Below are positions 15,301 through 26,298 of a DNA stretch of 64,000 nucleotides, in pieces. The position numbers and the translations under genes are program-made. Below the pieces are notes generated by a model. It did not search any database. It saw nothing but the letters and a program-made list of their open reading frames with translations, and was not told where the DNA came from. The stretch covers positions 124,001 through 188,000 of the forward strand of contig JAUIRK010000927.1 of assembly GCA_030549495.1 (NCBI GenBank), read 5' to 3'. Position 1 is the first letter of the stretch, and every line of letters starts with the position of its first letter. This DNA comes from Nectonema munidae (taxonomy: Eukaryota > Nematomorpha > Nectonematoida > Nectonematidae).

Positions 15301-18300
15301 TGAAACCTTGTTCGCATTGAACTCAGGGAGATAAGTGTTATATTCTATCTCGTGTACACTTTTGGGTGCGTGATATTGCAAGACAGGCAAGGGAATATAT
15401 AACTAGAAAGAGCTTCAACGACTAATATGCAGATAAGTACTCGTATATAGGCGTTTTAACGAATTGATATCGTAACACGGGGAGATATAAAATAATTACA
15501 TATCAAAATGATCAATCTATAAAGACGAGCTAAGTTGAGTCTTTTTATATATTTAAGTTGAGTACTTGAAAAACAAAAGTATGCTGCAATCATCCTGAAT
15601 TTAAAATTTATTCCAGGTACTCCAAAAGTAATCAAATTATTTGTCTTCTCTCAGATGACTATTTGGAGATACGCCAGCTGTGGAAAGACAAAAAAATTAA
15701 ATTACTTTTGAAATAAATTTTTAAAAAGTGAGGATACTTTCAACAATCTTTTGTTTTCTTGAAAACAAGTCTTGACCAGATTTGAGAAAGATATCATCTC
15801 ATAGGCATATTAGTTTTAAAAGTTTCTCTCTTTTCCTTACATTTTTACAAGAAGTATACAAAGCGAAATCTATGCGAACAAGGAAAATGGATTTCTAAAT
15901 ATTCTCCTTCTATCTCCTCATCCTGCATAACTTGTTTAGAGAATTGTTTAGGGAAAAATGGATCTGGGAAACTTTGCAGCTTAAAAATCGATTTTGAGAA
16001 TCAGGGTTCGAGAAAATATCCAACACCGTCTACGAATACTTAAAAAAAATAATAACTGTGCTTCCTTTTTATTCTATGAACAAAACGATTTCGTTATTGG
16101 AGAAATTTGCTCGCCAACTTGCAGAAATGCCACAAAAAACCAACCTGTCCAAGACTTTCATCACCACATGCTGCCCAAATTGTGCTACGAGAATGTATAT
16201 TGGCCTATCACCGGAGCGGATTTTTTAACAAGAAGCTCAATTCACGTGCATTTGCTATCACTACGTCACAGATACGAGAAACGCAGATGGTGTTATCCTT
16301 ATGAATAGCAAATATGACTTCAATTTCTCTTCTTGACCTACTATTGAACAGAACGGAGTATCGAGTGGATGACAAAACTGTCTTTGTCACGACAAGCAGA
16401 AATTAAAAGAGCCTTTCACTTTGCTTTTCCCTGTTTGCGATGATTTTGCAAAGTTAAAGCGCAAACGCAAAATTGTTCTAAAAGAAAATTTATGAGAATT
16501 TGCGATCCTTTGGGATGAGAAGGAATGCGCGTGTGAATAGAAATGCTATGCTTTTTTGCCTTTAGAAATGAAACTTCAAGAACACAGTCTCTGATAAACC
16601 AGAGCTATAGATGCAAATGAAGGTGAACAAGAAGACGCTCCAATCACAAGAAAAGAGGAAACTTGACATCTCTTCACAGAATCAGATACTGAAGACTTCC
16701 TTGAATTTGAATAAACATTTAAATATCATGTTCAATATCCTATTTCTGGAATTAGATTGTCGCGAAATTGAGGTAAAAATTTTTATCAACACAATTCTTT
16801 TCTAGTTGCAAATGATATTTTTACAAATTTGAAAGTGAAAGTGAAGTGAAATACATTCTAAGCATTTTTTTCCCATGAGTGGAATCGAGCTTATAGATAA
16901 GTTTTCCCATATTTTTGCATTAATTTTAACAGAATTTTTTTGAATCTTAAAATATATTTATAATTGAAGAAAAAGGATTCATTTTTACTAAAAAATGACT
17001 TTAAACATGAATAAATTAAAAAAAGTATTGTAATATAATTAATTGAGAATCATTCGAAAACGTGTGCCATCATGTTCTTGAAAAACCAAAGGCTTCTTAA
17101 TTCCTTCTCTGTGCACAAGATTGAGAGTCAATTAGGCGGGGTTTTATTTTCGTTTTAACGTCGGCAATTTGGTTGTGAAGAGGATAAAATAACGGAAAGT
17201 TCACATTTTGTAGTTGTTGAAGAAATTCCTTTTTTTGATTGACGCAATCTCTTTGGTTGGCGTGTTTTTGATTGACGCTTTCTTTGGAAATCTCTTTGGT
17301 TGGCGTCTAAATCTTTAGTAGTTCCCGGCATTTTTAATGTTTTAGTGTTTATAAGCTTACAAATATAGCCACTCTCTGCTAAAAGTTGGAATTATTAATA
17401 ATAGCGAAAAGCTGATTATTTGCGAAAATATAACTCCCGGATATATTAACCTGAAACTTTTTTTCATAAAATTCTATGGGTACCGCTTATGTCAAACTAT
17501 GAACAAATTGGTATCGACGAGGAACCCAAAGGCTTCCGTGCTGAGTAGTCCATCATCTCAACCAACCAACCTGCCATGCCACTATTATTTTTGATTAAAT
17601 TGAAAATTTCTTGATTTAGTATTATTATATGATTTTCTATTTTGTATATACAAAATTTTTTTTAATTCAAATAATATTATTTCATTTTCCATAAGGAAGA
17701 TAATTGAGTAAGTAGAAATTAAAAAAAACATAAAAAATAATTTATAAATTCAAAAAATGTTTACCCCCCACCCCTTATCAAAATGTGCTGCTCTAAAGGT
17801 TGATCCGTGATTCCAGAGATCAGTTAAAAATATATCTATCAATTTTTATTTAAAAAAAAGGAATATAATTTTTATTAACAATAAATTTAAAAAGCTGAAC
17901 TTATAAAAGAAATTTTGGGACCATTAGACTCGTTACAGCAAAGCATTCCTTTTCTGAACAGTTGTGTGTGTGTGTGTTTGATTAGAATGTGGCTCTCTAT
18001 TTCTCTGATACAAATCCCCATATTCGTATTAATAATATTTTTTGATGAATCACGAATTGTTTAAAAAATACATTTGAAATGTTTCACTACGCATAAAGAA
18101 TTTTTTCTCTTTAAAGAACTTGAATTGAATTTTTTGTTTTCAAGAATTTTATTTTTATGTTCCACATGAGGAAATTTTGGATTAGAGAGGCTTGAACGCT
18201 ATAAAAGGCAGTAAGCGAGAAAGTTTGTTAAACGAAGGAAAGCATATTTGAAAAGCGCGTTTGTAGATCGCTTGAAGCAATAGGAAGGGAAAGTTATTAT

Positions 18301-21300
18301 TATTCCCTATACAATATCATATTAAGTTTTTTGAAAAAGCTGCAAAAAGTTACGTTAATCGGCTTGAGTGATGATGAACGATGATGATGAAGAAGAAGAA
18401 AATGTCTCTTTTACAGTTTTCAACCTTTCTGTGCATATGCATATATATATATATATATATACTTTGAGAAATGAAAGCTATTTAAACTTTCCTTTGGGCA
18501 AAATTTTTGGTGTTTCAAATTTTTCTTTTGTGTCGCCGATAGTATGACTTTGGATATCTCATTAAATCCTCTCTCTCCCTCCTTCTCTCTTTCTCCAATT
18601 GATTACACCTTGTTGAATTTTTTTTTGGTAAATACTTTTATCTAATTTTACGTTCATTTATAACCGATTAAAAAGTATTTTGATTATGTAAATTATAATA
18701 TTATAAAACGTTGTTCAAAAAATAAATTTATCATTTTTTTTATAAAAATTTACTTTTTTCGCTAGAGTTTCTTTATTAGTAAAAATTACAATTATTATAT
18801 ATAATCGAAGTATAATTATTTTTAAGTCAGCGAAATATTCCAACACCAAATCTCTGTTTAAAAAAGGTGCCTATTTAAAAAATTTTTAAGGGGCCAAGTG
18901 TCGCATAGCCGTATAAGTCATTTGCCCTACCATATGTTATCATATTTCAACTGATTGTGAGAATAATATGGGATTAAATTTATAGAAAGATAGAAGTACA
19001 AATATACAGTATTAATTAAATATATATATTTATTTTAATTGTGTATACAAATGTATAGAAAAAATATGCGATAGTGGATGTTGAGTATAAGCTGTGTGTG
19101 TATAAGCTTTTTGATTATAAATTTTCAAATAACACTCACTTTCTTATTAAGTATGGATTGATGATGAATAATAATAGCCTTAATTTTTTATAATCGGCAT
19201 TCGCGTCGCAAAATTTTTCCGAAGATTACCGATCTTTTCAACCGAGCCCGTGAATAAATCAGAGTTTATACTATTAGCAGTGTCTAGCGTGTAAAATAGC
19301 ATTTATATTTCATCCAAAGCGGTTTCTACATATGATATCATGCAAAGTCTTCGGCGAACACAAAAATTTCACGAATTTCAATTTTTTATATGAATTTTAA
19401 TAGAAAAAAAGATCTTTTATAACATTTGACATCTCTCATATATAAAATATTATGAAATCTGATATTCAAGAATTTATTTTTGAAAGACAATTCACCAAAT
19501 TAAACCTTTGCGGCACAATGGGACACCAATGTCCAAAAAATTGGCACCTTTATATGAAAACTCATTGAGAAAGAAACAAAAACCATTGCCTGAAAGGGTT
19601 AAAGTACTTTACAATATAACGTGAAGGTAGGCTTCACAAGCATCGCTCTATCTAATATATCGGAATGGTTGAAAATGTTTGAATTTTGATTAATCAGATC
19701 CAAATAGTCAGTATAAAAGAAATATTCATAATAATTGGTTCAATTCTCACCTAATTTGATTGGTTAAAAGTAAAAAATTATTCAAAATTTTAATCCAATC
19801 AGATCAACGAGTTTGATTAGTCCCCCAAGGACAAAAAAGACAATAACCTTTTAAATATATAATATAAGATACAGTAAATCTTTGAATTAGGAATAGAGTT
19901 TAATTTTCTATATCTTTTTTTTCCGTCCACGGATTTTTAGATACAAAATATCCTCTTCCGCGATTTCCAAAATTTGCATTCCTCCTTTATTTCATACCAG
20001 GAATTTGATAAAGGCGGCAAAATGATATGAAATTGAAGTCTATCATGACCTGTACTCAAAGATTAAATTTTTCTTAATTTTTTAGAATGCAAAATTTAAT
20101 ACCTTTAGTCGCTACATAATAGACAATTATGTGATCTTATACTCAAAAGGCACAACTTCATTTTCATGTTCGAATTTTTTTTCGTAAAGAAGTCATTTAG
20201 GATACCAAAGTCATTTGATGCTCAAAATCTTCTAAAAATTGGGCATGAATTTCCCAAAACAAGTACGAAAGTCTTTGGTAGGAAACGTCTCAGATAAAAA
20301 ATATTCTAAACGGAAACAGACATAATATATACTTTTATGTGTATAATTATATAATATAGCGGAAATTAAATTACCCAGAAACGCATTAACAAGTATAGAA
20401 AAGAAAAATTAACTCCATTTCGATAAAAATGAAGGTGTCCTTTACGCTGATTCTCCAAAGTCATTATTTCAAATAATTGAAATCTCAGGTTCCCTTATTA
20501 AGCCGTTTCACGCGAAGAAAATAGACAAGGACTCATTTACGAGCAAGCAAAGTAAACAACCGTAGTCATTCTCATTTAATTCCATTGAAAGTGAGGAAAC
20601 TAGTGTTGCACACTGATCCTCTAAGGGTTGAAATACAAAAAATCTTCTACGTTGGTTAAAATTCGAAGCATGTCTTGAAATGGGTTAAAACGAGCGTGGG
20701 AAAATGGGGTTAATATAAGCAATAAAATCTTCATTTTATATTTTCGGAGTACATGAACGATGATAACAGTTTGTGATACCGTATCCTACTAAACCATAAT
20801 CCATTTTTGAATCTATTTTGACAGAATCCGAAAAAAGCAATCTTCTACGGAATCAATTAGCTTTGGTACTCATATTCATCAGCATTCTCACAACTATGAC
20901 GCTTCTAACTTCTGCCATTGTTCTCGTTTTGAAGAAGAAGAAGAAGAAAGCTTGCAAACACAAATATAGTAAGTGATTTTCTTTCCCCATGTGTGTGTAC
21001 AATAGAAGGATATGTTTGGGTGAAGTAAGTCAAAGAGAAAATTGCGTAAACTCTCTGCTCGAGTGGATATTCGTCATAAAATGTTACATTTGAAGAATCA
21101 AACTTTCATTTAAAAGAAAAGGATCAAATATACGAATAATATAATTAATTGGTTAACTCTTTAGTTATTCAGTGTTGATGAAGAATGATTCATTTTTACG
21201 AATAGTTCATTTCACTTTTTACTCTTGCAGGACAAAACATCGAGCAATTGGATTTGGCAAATACTTCACCTCCCTTGCACAGCAAGTATGCAACTTGACT

Positions 21301-24300
21301 CTTTTACTTTATGATATATATATATATTATATATATAAGATACAAGGGTGTCTGGTCATTTGGGGCTTGGAAATATTAGTGTTTTATTTTTCAATATACA
21401 TATTTAATTTACTGTATCAATTTTTCATTTTTATACACATACTCTATAATTTAAATATATTCTTATAAAAAAATTTGGGTTTAATATTTTGCCATTTATT
21501 TGAAGTTTGTTATCTTTAAGGAAATTTTCACTCGTTCAATAACTTCTAAAAATTAAAAGCTATTTCATTAAATTTAGTTTTTTAAAAATTGTGTTTTTTG
21601 TGTTCATTATTTAGTTAGGTTTTGGCATATTTATTTATATAATTATTTATAGTTAGTTATTGAAAAGTGAAAATTTTTAAGATATTGAGAATCTAATTGT
21701 CATTGGGAAAAAAATATTCCAAATTGGGGAAAGATTTTGAAAACGCGGTAAAAAAATTTTATAAGAATAAATTTAAGTAAAAGCGTGTAAAAAAACGAAA
21801 AATTATAAACGAATACCGTAAACTTTTTTCTGCAAAGCTCCAGGTTTTCATAAGGGGTGGCATACGGTTTCGAAACTAGGATACGATACGATAGCACTTT
21901 TTTCTATGCGATTACAATTTTGCTACGATATTTTTATATAGAACTTCAATGAATTTACATTTAAGACATGTAAACATGTTAAATTACGTACGAACTTTTG
22001 TTCTCAAAAGCAATATTCTTTCAGAATTTGTTATTGTCACTGGGATAAATGAGTTGGAATAGGAATATACAATGCTTGCACAAAGAATATTGGAAGCATT
22101 CATTTACTAAGTTAACATACAATATTTTTTGCTTATTTTAAATTACGTTTCAAAAAGAAAATTCAATTCAAAAATTCAAAATTTCTTTTGGTATCGTAAC
22201 ATAGGCCATCAATGGGTGTCATAAACAAACACTCTTTTTGTTCAGTAAAACGATAACGAAAATTTAAGGAAAAAAAATCAGAACTCTCTAAAGTAAATGA
22301 AAAGTTGAATCATATTGATCTTTCACATTCAAAAACTATTTTTCTGGTGCAAGTGTGCCCTTTCAAGTTCAAATCGGCAAAAGGCACATTCAAAATGGGA
22401 ATAAGCGAATTGAAAGTTTAACAAGCCCTTTGAAGAAATTTTATGTTTCTGTGACTGCATGAGTTTAAGAATCTTTATGAATAAATAATGTAGGGCCGAA
22501 GTAGGGATTCCAATTTTTAAAGTACTTGGAATCGGACTAAGTCTTGGAACATTGGACTCAGCAACCTGCTTTAAAATACTAGCACAGTGGAGTTCCTTTA
22601 TCTCAATTTTTTCATTTCCGCATTTATTCGAGAAATTAAAAATCATTTTCCCATTCTTCTTCTTCCTCTGATTTTGCAAGATTCTGACCAAAATTTTAGC
22701 AAAAAGAATTAATTACTACTCTCAGCTTGCTTTGAGAAGTTTTTGCCAGTATGCTGTCACATTCTTCACAGTTGCGTCCTCTCGCTTTAATATTTTCTAT
22801 AATTACTGTCCCTATCTCTTATAAACGGAGTATAGATTGTATATCCACAATTAAGTATAGCTTTTTTTTAAAATGCAAAGAAATATCAAATGAAAATTAA
22901 TTCTTCAGATAAAAATACTCACAGAATTAAACAAAATCGAATACAATTGATAGGTTCTTCCATTTGCTAGTTAAATGAAAAAATTAAAATTTTATAGAAT
23001 CTTTATTAGGAACAAGAACGTGAAAAACGATACAAAATTTTTTCGAAACGGCAACGTTAGGGGAAATGTAGGCAAAGAATGCAAAGAGAATAAAGATGTT
23101 ATAACGTGGTGTATATCTGAGGTACTTCGATGTGTAAGTTAATGGAGTTGGGTTCGCGTAAAGTATGCCAAGCTTCGAGAAATAAGAGTTGATGAGGAGA
23201 TGGAGAGGTGCAAAGAATTAAACAAGTCAAAATAATATGATATATTTTTTTGTGTAATTTAAAAACTTATAACACTTCTTTGTTGTCTGCAGATGGCACT
23301 AGTGGTTGAAACGTAGGATTTCTAACAGAACATCCCGGATTAAATTCGAATTCTTGGAGAATACTCTTCCCTTCGATGCGATGCCAACAACCAAAAGAAC
23401 ATTTAAACTCGGGAAGATAATAAATTTTTTTTTCAGAGAAAATTTTTCGGTTTAAAAAATTTAGAATTTAGACTAAGACCTTATTTTTCGATGCTAGAAA
23501 TTTTTTCGATAAAGAAGATTCATGAAAAGCAAATCCGAATTAAAGAGGGTTAATGTAACGTGTTAAGTGATTTTCCAATTTATCATAACTTGTTTAATTT
23601 TTTTTTCATTTTCATAATGATATCTCCTAACGAAAAAAATTAAGATAATTGCGTTTAAAAATACATAATTCACCAAAAATTCTGAAATGTGCTAACCAAT
23701 AGAAGAAGTTTTGCTGTTGAAAAAATATTTTACCAATCTCCCATCTGAGTCAGTTTATTATTTTTTTTATCGTTTACACACAATTAAAAAAATCATTATT
23801 TTTAATTAATAATAATCATCATTATTATCAACTGCAAACTGAGTTAATTTTGTTTTTTTATTTTACATGCACCTCAGGATTTTGAGTAAATTTTTTTTTG
23901 ATTTAATTTAATTCCTTTTTTATAGAGCATAAAAGTTGTGAACAGTGCCATATGTGCTAGTGATGAGCGGTTGGATTTTTCTTTGGCGATGGCCAGAGTT
24001 GATTTGGCCAGCGATCAGCATGCATTTGCGGCTTTTTTTATTATCGGGTTTAGGAAACGCATAATTAATATTACAAATACGCAGAATTTGAAACTTTTTA
24101 CATGCGACTTCATTGAATTTTGAAATAGATATTAACAGCAGTGAGTGGGGAATAATTTGTTCCACTTACTAGCCAAATCAGTATATGCGCTTGTCCAAAT
24201 ATCTACTGTGTAGATTTGAACTGTTGCTGAAAAAGAATTGCAATTTTGTAAAGCATCGATTGCTTATATTTGATTATTTCGATTAAATATGTAAATCGTT

Positions 24301-25539
24301 TGTATGACGAGGGAAGTAAGAATGAATATATCACTTTTGAAGGTCAGCAAAAAACTTACAGAATCAAGGCAAAAAAGTCAATTTAATTTGACTCGAAGAA
24401 AAAATTCATTTTTTTCTCTTTTTTGACTTTATTGATAAAAAACAGTTTTGGAGAGGTATTTTAAGTGTAGACGACAAGCTTTACCTGTAATGAATTTCCT
24501 TAACTCTGAGTAAGTTGTAAATATGCAATAGCGAGTTCATTACTATTTAAATCGAAATTTAAAAGAAATTTTTTCCCATGCATTTTATTTGCTTTAGTCA
24601 AGATATATCCGAAGTTAAGTAGGAGACTTGGTTTAGTCTCATGACATCTTAATTTCAGAAAAAATACTTGAATCACTTAATTTTTGAAATTTGAACAGAA
24701 AATTGATAGATAGGATGTTAAATGCTGCTTTATTTTTCAAATGTCCATTTTGAATAATTTTTTTGCTAACTCGGTTCAGAAAACGAAGCTTTATTAATGC
24801 CTTCCGAAACTATGGTTTGAACAATTGGAAATTTTCGTCCACTCTAAACCCTGCCAAGCCAAAAACGCTATCAAACAAGACAGCATCAAGCAAAAAAGCG
24901 TTATGCAGAAGTGACTGTCACAAGCTACCGCTAGACACCACCGAACTAACTTCGGGCTCCATCTCCTCGTCGGCTTCCTGGCCCGCATCCCCAGTTCTGG
25001 AGTGTGCAGCGAAATTGTCTCCAAAAAAAGTGCACTCCGCATCTAGAAGCTTCTCCTTCGCCTTCGACATCAAGAGAAAGGCGAAAGCAGATTACTCTTC
25101 TGCAGAAAACAAGGCTCTCCCATCTTCTAAGAACTGCCTCACTGATCCCCTGCCAACGATTCAGACAGAAAGGTGCTCTGACTTGCTCAAGATCCTGAAG
25201 TTCAGCAAGGACAAGATCAGTCGCGTGATGCTGGCGTCTGCTCAGATTGGCGCAAACACATCATCATCTTCTTCCTCCTCTTCCACGAGCACCAGCGATC
25301 CAAATCACACAACCGAATCCAGTCTGTTGTCTTCGTCCAACTCCTGCCACAACCATAACAACACGAAATACCAAAAGAAAATCGCGTACAGTAACACCTA
25401 TCGAGAATTCGCATCGCAACTCATGCAAGAGAGCTTCATCACAGACAATACGAACACCAGGATGCCTCTCCAATCCGCACCCATATGTAACATGGATGAT
25501 GAATTTGTGAATCACTTGGAACAAATTGAGGGAAATTAG
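266..25539 (+). CDS. FN3-containing single-pass cell-surface receptor, 3' part of gene (7 exons)
   Basis: Seven GT-AG exons join in phase (266-377, 456-640, 2590-2713, 6240-6406, 20825-20968, 21231-21285, 24780-25539). After the first two bases they give 1545 nt, 514 codons plus stop. Domain order: FN3 domain 1 (residues about 1-97), FN3 domain 2 (about 98-190), transmembrane helix (about 200-225), Lys6 patch, and a Ser-rich cytoplasmic tail of about 280 residues. The 5' exons, expected to hold a signal peptide and Ig domains, lie upstream of the window. The GFNGG and NEYGWS motifs are typical of FN3 domains next to Ig domains in arthropod adhesion receptors (Sidestep, Turtle/IGSF9, Nephrin/Hibris type). 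Those proteins act at the plasma membrane in axon guidance or cell recognition. The exon chain is read from the sequence; the family is inferred, and the exact orthologue is not determined. Confidence 0.8.
456..640 (+). CDS. Receptor exon: second half of FN3 domain 1
   Basis: Acceptor TTTTCAG ends at 455 and donor GTATAT starts at 641. It reads YQKLDSNASS... then LANLQPSTKYLLYLKSFN and EYGWSNSSN, the E-F-G strands of an FN3 domain with the usual 'L.P.T.Y.....N..G.S' pattern. It ends one base into a codon, which the next exon completes to Ala. Confidence 0.85.
641..2589 (+). other. Intron of the receptor gene (~1.95 kb)
   Basis: AT-rich sequence with no coding signal I can support. The short open frames inside have no family resemblance. 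The stretch before the acceptor is pyrimidine-rich (about 2560-2583). An AT dinucleotide run lies near 2360-2380. Confidence 0.6.
2590..2713 (+). CDS. Receptor exon: first half of FN3 domain 2
   Basis: Donor GTAAGC starts at 2714. The acceptor is placed at the AAG ending at 2589, because this gives the two bases the split codon from the previous exon needs and avoids a TAA at 2583. It reads AVLLSREQISMI..., HEYLKWSVGKEP and TIFYAIEQM, the A-B-C strands of an FN3 domain with the LKW core Trp. The longest open frame through here is a different frame with no FN3 likeness. Phase and domain continuity with 6240-6406 decide for the frame given. The acceptor is weaker than the donor. Confidence 0.65.
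4511..4645 (+). repeat. tRNA-derived SINE, copy 1
   Basis: The 5' end has an A-box-like GTAGGGTTGGTTAGATG. A consensus B box (GGTTCGATCC) follows about 45 bases later at about 4559-4568, and a shared 3' body ends in TGATGAAAACACGCC and GGTACC. At least three related copies lie at 26151-26283 (+), 26299-26397 (-) and 17480-17583 (-). The spacing of the two boxes fits an internal RNA polymerase III promoter from a tRNA. There is no tRNA cloverleaf, so it is not a functional tRNA. Confidence 0.75.
5265..5540. repeat. Two adjacent TTAA-flanked MITE copies
   Basis: Two copies start at TTAACCCTTTCGTGAGCAG (5265) and TTAACCCGTTAACGATCAG (5418). Each continues with the same body (AATCAGACGATAT..., AAAGCAGA..., then GATTCACATG in the second). 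The better preserved relative at 52638-52775 has both inverted ends. These ends are eroded, so only the left halves are clear. Confidence 0.6.
5746..5959. mobile_element. Short hAT-like MITE
   Basis: It starts with CAGAGGTTCCCAACC and ends with GGTTGGGAACCCCTG, a 15-base terminal inverted repeat with one mismatch. About 214 bp, no open frame. The ends are of the hAT type common in animals (CAGNGGTTC...). The 8-base flanks (CTCTACAC and TGTTCAAC) are only a weak match, so the target-site duplication has decayed. Confidence 0.75.
6240..6406 (+). CDS. Receptor exon: second half of FN3 domain 2
   Basis: A clear polypyrimidine tract and TTTTTAG precede 6240; donor GTATCT starts at 6407. It reads PNGIWQSNELHYILKK, ERSFTFPIEKLSKEN and IRAYTLNERGPASS, the C'-G strands of an FN3 domain ('...F.L..L.....V.IRA.T.N.RG.AS'). 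It ends one base into a codon and joins in phase with the transmembrane exon at 20825. Confidence 0.85.
8585..9265. mobile_element. Degraded hAT-like non-autonomous element
   Basis: The left part GCGGTGCTTCTCAAACTTTT followed by a 'CCCAGTACCCGCG' motif matches the hAT 'CAGNGGTTCTCAAA...' end. The right part has GTGGACCCCCAATTTATAA and GTGGACCCCC, the usual inner motif near hAT ends. No target-site duplication is visible and the borders are approximate. Confidence 0.45.
9770..11560 (-). pseudogene. Dead hAT transposase (TTF zinc finger / ZMYM1-like type)
   Basis: Read on the minus strand, the 5' end (about 11,510-11,300) gives RHPWVNQYSLWLAHS and GAFCKYCVLFP, the TTF-type zinc finger of ZMYM1-like hAT transposases. 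About 10,590-10,700 gives MLCETRWSAKY and FFRDSSKRR. About 10,160-10,420 gives the element-type central region with KLGLEF and VEEYYRRTIYIPY. About 9,790-9,900 gives RMSDERFSDLCMPSVHRDKV, the C-terminal dimerisation (hATC) segment. Domain order matches a full transposase, but the frame is broken by many stops and shifts, so it cannot make protein. No terminal inverted repeats were found. It is a DNA transposon fossil in the receptor intron. Confidence 0.75.
17480..17583 (-). repeat. tRNA-derived SINE, minus-strand copy
   Basis: Its reverse complement starts TGGCATGGCAGGTTGGTTG..., continues with CTCAGCACGGAAGCCTTTGG and a decayed B-box region, and ends AAGCGGTACC. The order of motifs matches the SINE at 4511, with a variant head also seen at 40507. 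Confidence 0.55.
19500..19602. repeat. TTAA-flanked MITE
   Basis: Ends TTAAACCTTTGCGGC and GCCTGAAAGGGTTAA form an imperfect 15-base inverted repeat with TTAA at each border. 103 bp, no coding capacity. It belongs with the other CCCTTT-ended copies in this window. Confidence 0.55.
20825..20968 (+). CDS. Receptor exon: transmembrane helix and stop-transfer patch
   Basis: Acceptor TTTTGACAG ends at 20824; donor GTAAGT starts at 20969. The 48 codons read SEKSNLLRNQ, then about 25 hydrophobic residues (LALVLIFISILTTM...), then KKKKKKACKHKY. A hydrophobic helix followed by a basic run means a type I single-pass orientation with the tail in the cytosol. The six lysines are encoded by a run of AAG/AAA triplets, so this spot could vary in length. 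Confidence 0.9.
20969..21230 (+). other. Short intron of the receptor gene (262 bp)
   Basis: GTAAGT...TTGCAG borders. No other feature. Confidence 0.8.
21231..21285 (+). CDS. Receptor exon: juxtamembrane tail (small exon)
   Basis: Acceptor CTCTTGCAG ends at 21230; donor GTATGC starts at 21286. In the frame set by the previous exon it reads RQNIEQLDLANTSPPLHS and ends two bases into a Lys codon completed at 24780. A competing open frame runs through the donor into the intron but breaks phase, so it is not used. Confidence 0.8.
21286..24779 (+). other. Intron of the receptor gene (~3.5 kb)
   Basis: AT-rich. About 23,285-23,400 has a tRNA-like stretch (GGCACTAGTGGTTGAAACG with a decayed B box) that may be another SINE remnant. 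Nothing else supportable. Confidence 0.55.
24780..25539 (+). CDS. Receptor terminal exon: Ser-rich cytoplasmic tail
   Basis: Acceptor CGGTTCAG ends at 24779. The first base completes a Lys codon, then KRSFINAFRNYGLNNW... runs 252 residues to TAG at 25537-25539. The exon is far richer in G+C than its surroundings, as expected for coding sequence. The tail is Ser/Thr-rich, with several basic-Ser patches (KKVHSASRSFS, FSKDKISR), a run of nine Ser, and a His/Asn patch. It ends NHLEQIEGN, with no classical PDZ-binding terminus. No catalytic domain is seen. A role as a phosphorylated signalling or adaptor-binding tail is inference. Confidence 0.88.
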
Positions 25540-25806
25540 GGAGCATTTTGTGTTTTTTTACTTTTAAAAAAATATTATCAACAATATCACATTTGTTATG
25601 TACTTCCTAAAAAACTGCATAATTTATTTCCAAAATATTAAATGTTTAAATTATTTTAAAGCTGTGTGAATTAATAGAATTGCCCATTTTTGTATTTAAA
25701 AATACCTCACGATGATACATTTGCGTAACACTTGATGTAATGATGACATGATTACAACTGTTTTTATATAACAACATTTTTACTAAACTTCTCAGGAAAA
25801 TGCGTT

Positions 25807-25812
25807 AATAAA
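25807..25812 (+). promoter_or_regulatory. Candidate polyadenylation signal of the receptor gene
   Basis: Canonical AATAAA about 268 bases after the stop codon, in an AT-rich 3' UTR. It is the first perfect hexamer I find after the stop. Cleavage would be expected some 10-30 bases further. Confidence 0.5.
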
Positions 25813-25972
25813 GACGATTTATATAAAATTTGATAAGTGCAAGAAAAAGAAGGCAATTCGCTTTCTTCAACCCAACCGATTTGAGTTGTGTTTGTGTCAA
25901 ATCGCCTTTAGGGGGATCTTTAGCGACTTTCAACAAATATATCTAACTTCAGCTTAAATCCCAGCTCCAATT

Positions 25973-26104
25973 TTAACCCTTTGAGAAAGAGTTTGAAAAT
26001 GGGTTTCAAAGAAAAAATGAAAGGAATCTGCTTTAAATATAAAAAATTTATTTGAACAAGAAAGCAGATGATTAATCTTAAAAATTCCGGTCTTCAAAGA
26101 GTTA
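25973..26104. repeat. TTAA-type MITE, CCCTTTGAG family
   Basis: It starts TTAACCCTTTGAGAAAG and ends GGTCTTCAAAGAGTTA, imperfect inverted ends, about 132 bp. The internal motif AAGCAGATGATTAATCTTAA is shared with 28380-28509. Confidence 0.65.
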
Positions 26105-26150
26105 CAATTGTCTTAAAAGAGAAACTGAGCTTACTCTTTTCATAGAGGAC

Positions 26151-26283
26151 GTGAGTAGGGTTGGTTAGATGCTGGATTCGATAACTCAAGGTCTTGGCTT
26201 CGATCCTGCATCATGTCTGCTTTCCTCATAGTTCGATACAACCGGCCCAAGTGTGCCTTCTCAATGAAAACACCCCAGGTACC
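26151..26283 (+). repeat. tRNA-derived SINE, plus copy of an inverted pair
   Basis: It opens with the same GTGAGTAGGGTTGG start as the copy at 4511, followed by the ACTCAAGGTCTTGGCTTCGA B-box region and a 3' body ending ATGAAAACACCCCAGG. The minus copy at 26299 is its mirror. Confidence 0.75.
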
Positions 26284-26298
26284 TTTACTAGTCATATA

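Larger units (their letters stand above)
6407..20824 (+). other. Large intron of the receptor gene (~14.4 kb)
   Basis: AT-rich, separating the extracellular FN3 exons from the membrane exon. It holds a degraded hAT fragment (8585-9265), a dead hAT transposase on the minus strand (9770-11560), a SINE (17480-17583, minus), a TTAA MITE (19500-19602) and simple repeats: (CAA)n near 8320, (CT)n near 12713, (TG)n near 17965 and (AT)n near 18440. I see no host exon in it, and phase continuity across it is complete without one. Confidence 0.65.

Noticed and set aside
15994-16390. Overlapping frames on both strands (104 and 60 codons)
   Set aside because: No domain, no splice context and no composition clearly different from the intron around; treated as chance.
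21172-21468. 98-codon frame around the small receptor exon
   Set aside because: It reads through the donor into AT-rich sequence. Only 55 bases, in a different frame, fit the exon chain.
24794-25524. Minus-strand frames opposite the terminal receptor exon
   Set aside because: They are shadows of a Ser-rich coding exon; their Arg/Cys-rich text has no family likeness.
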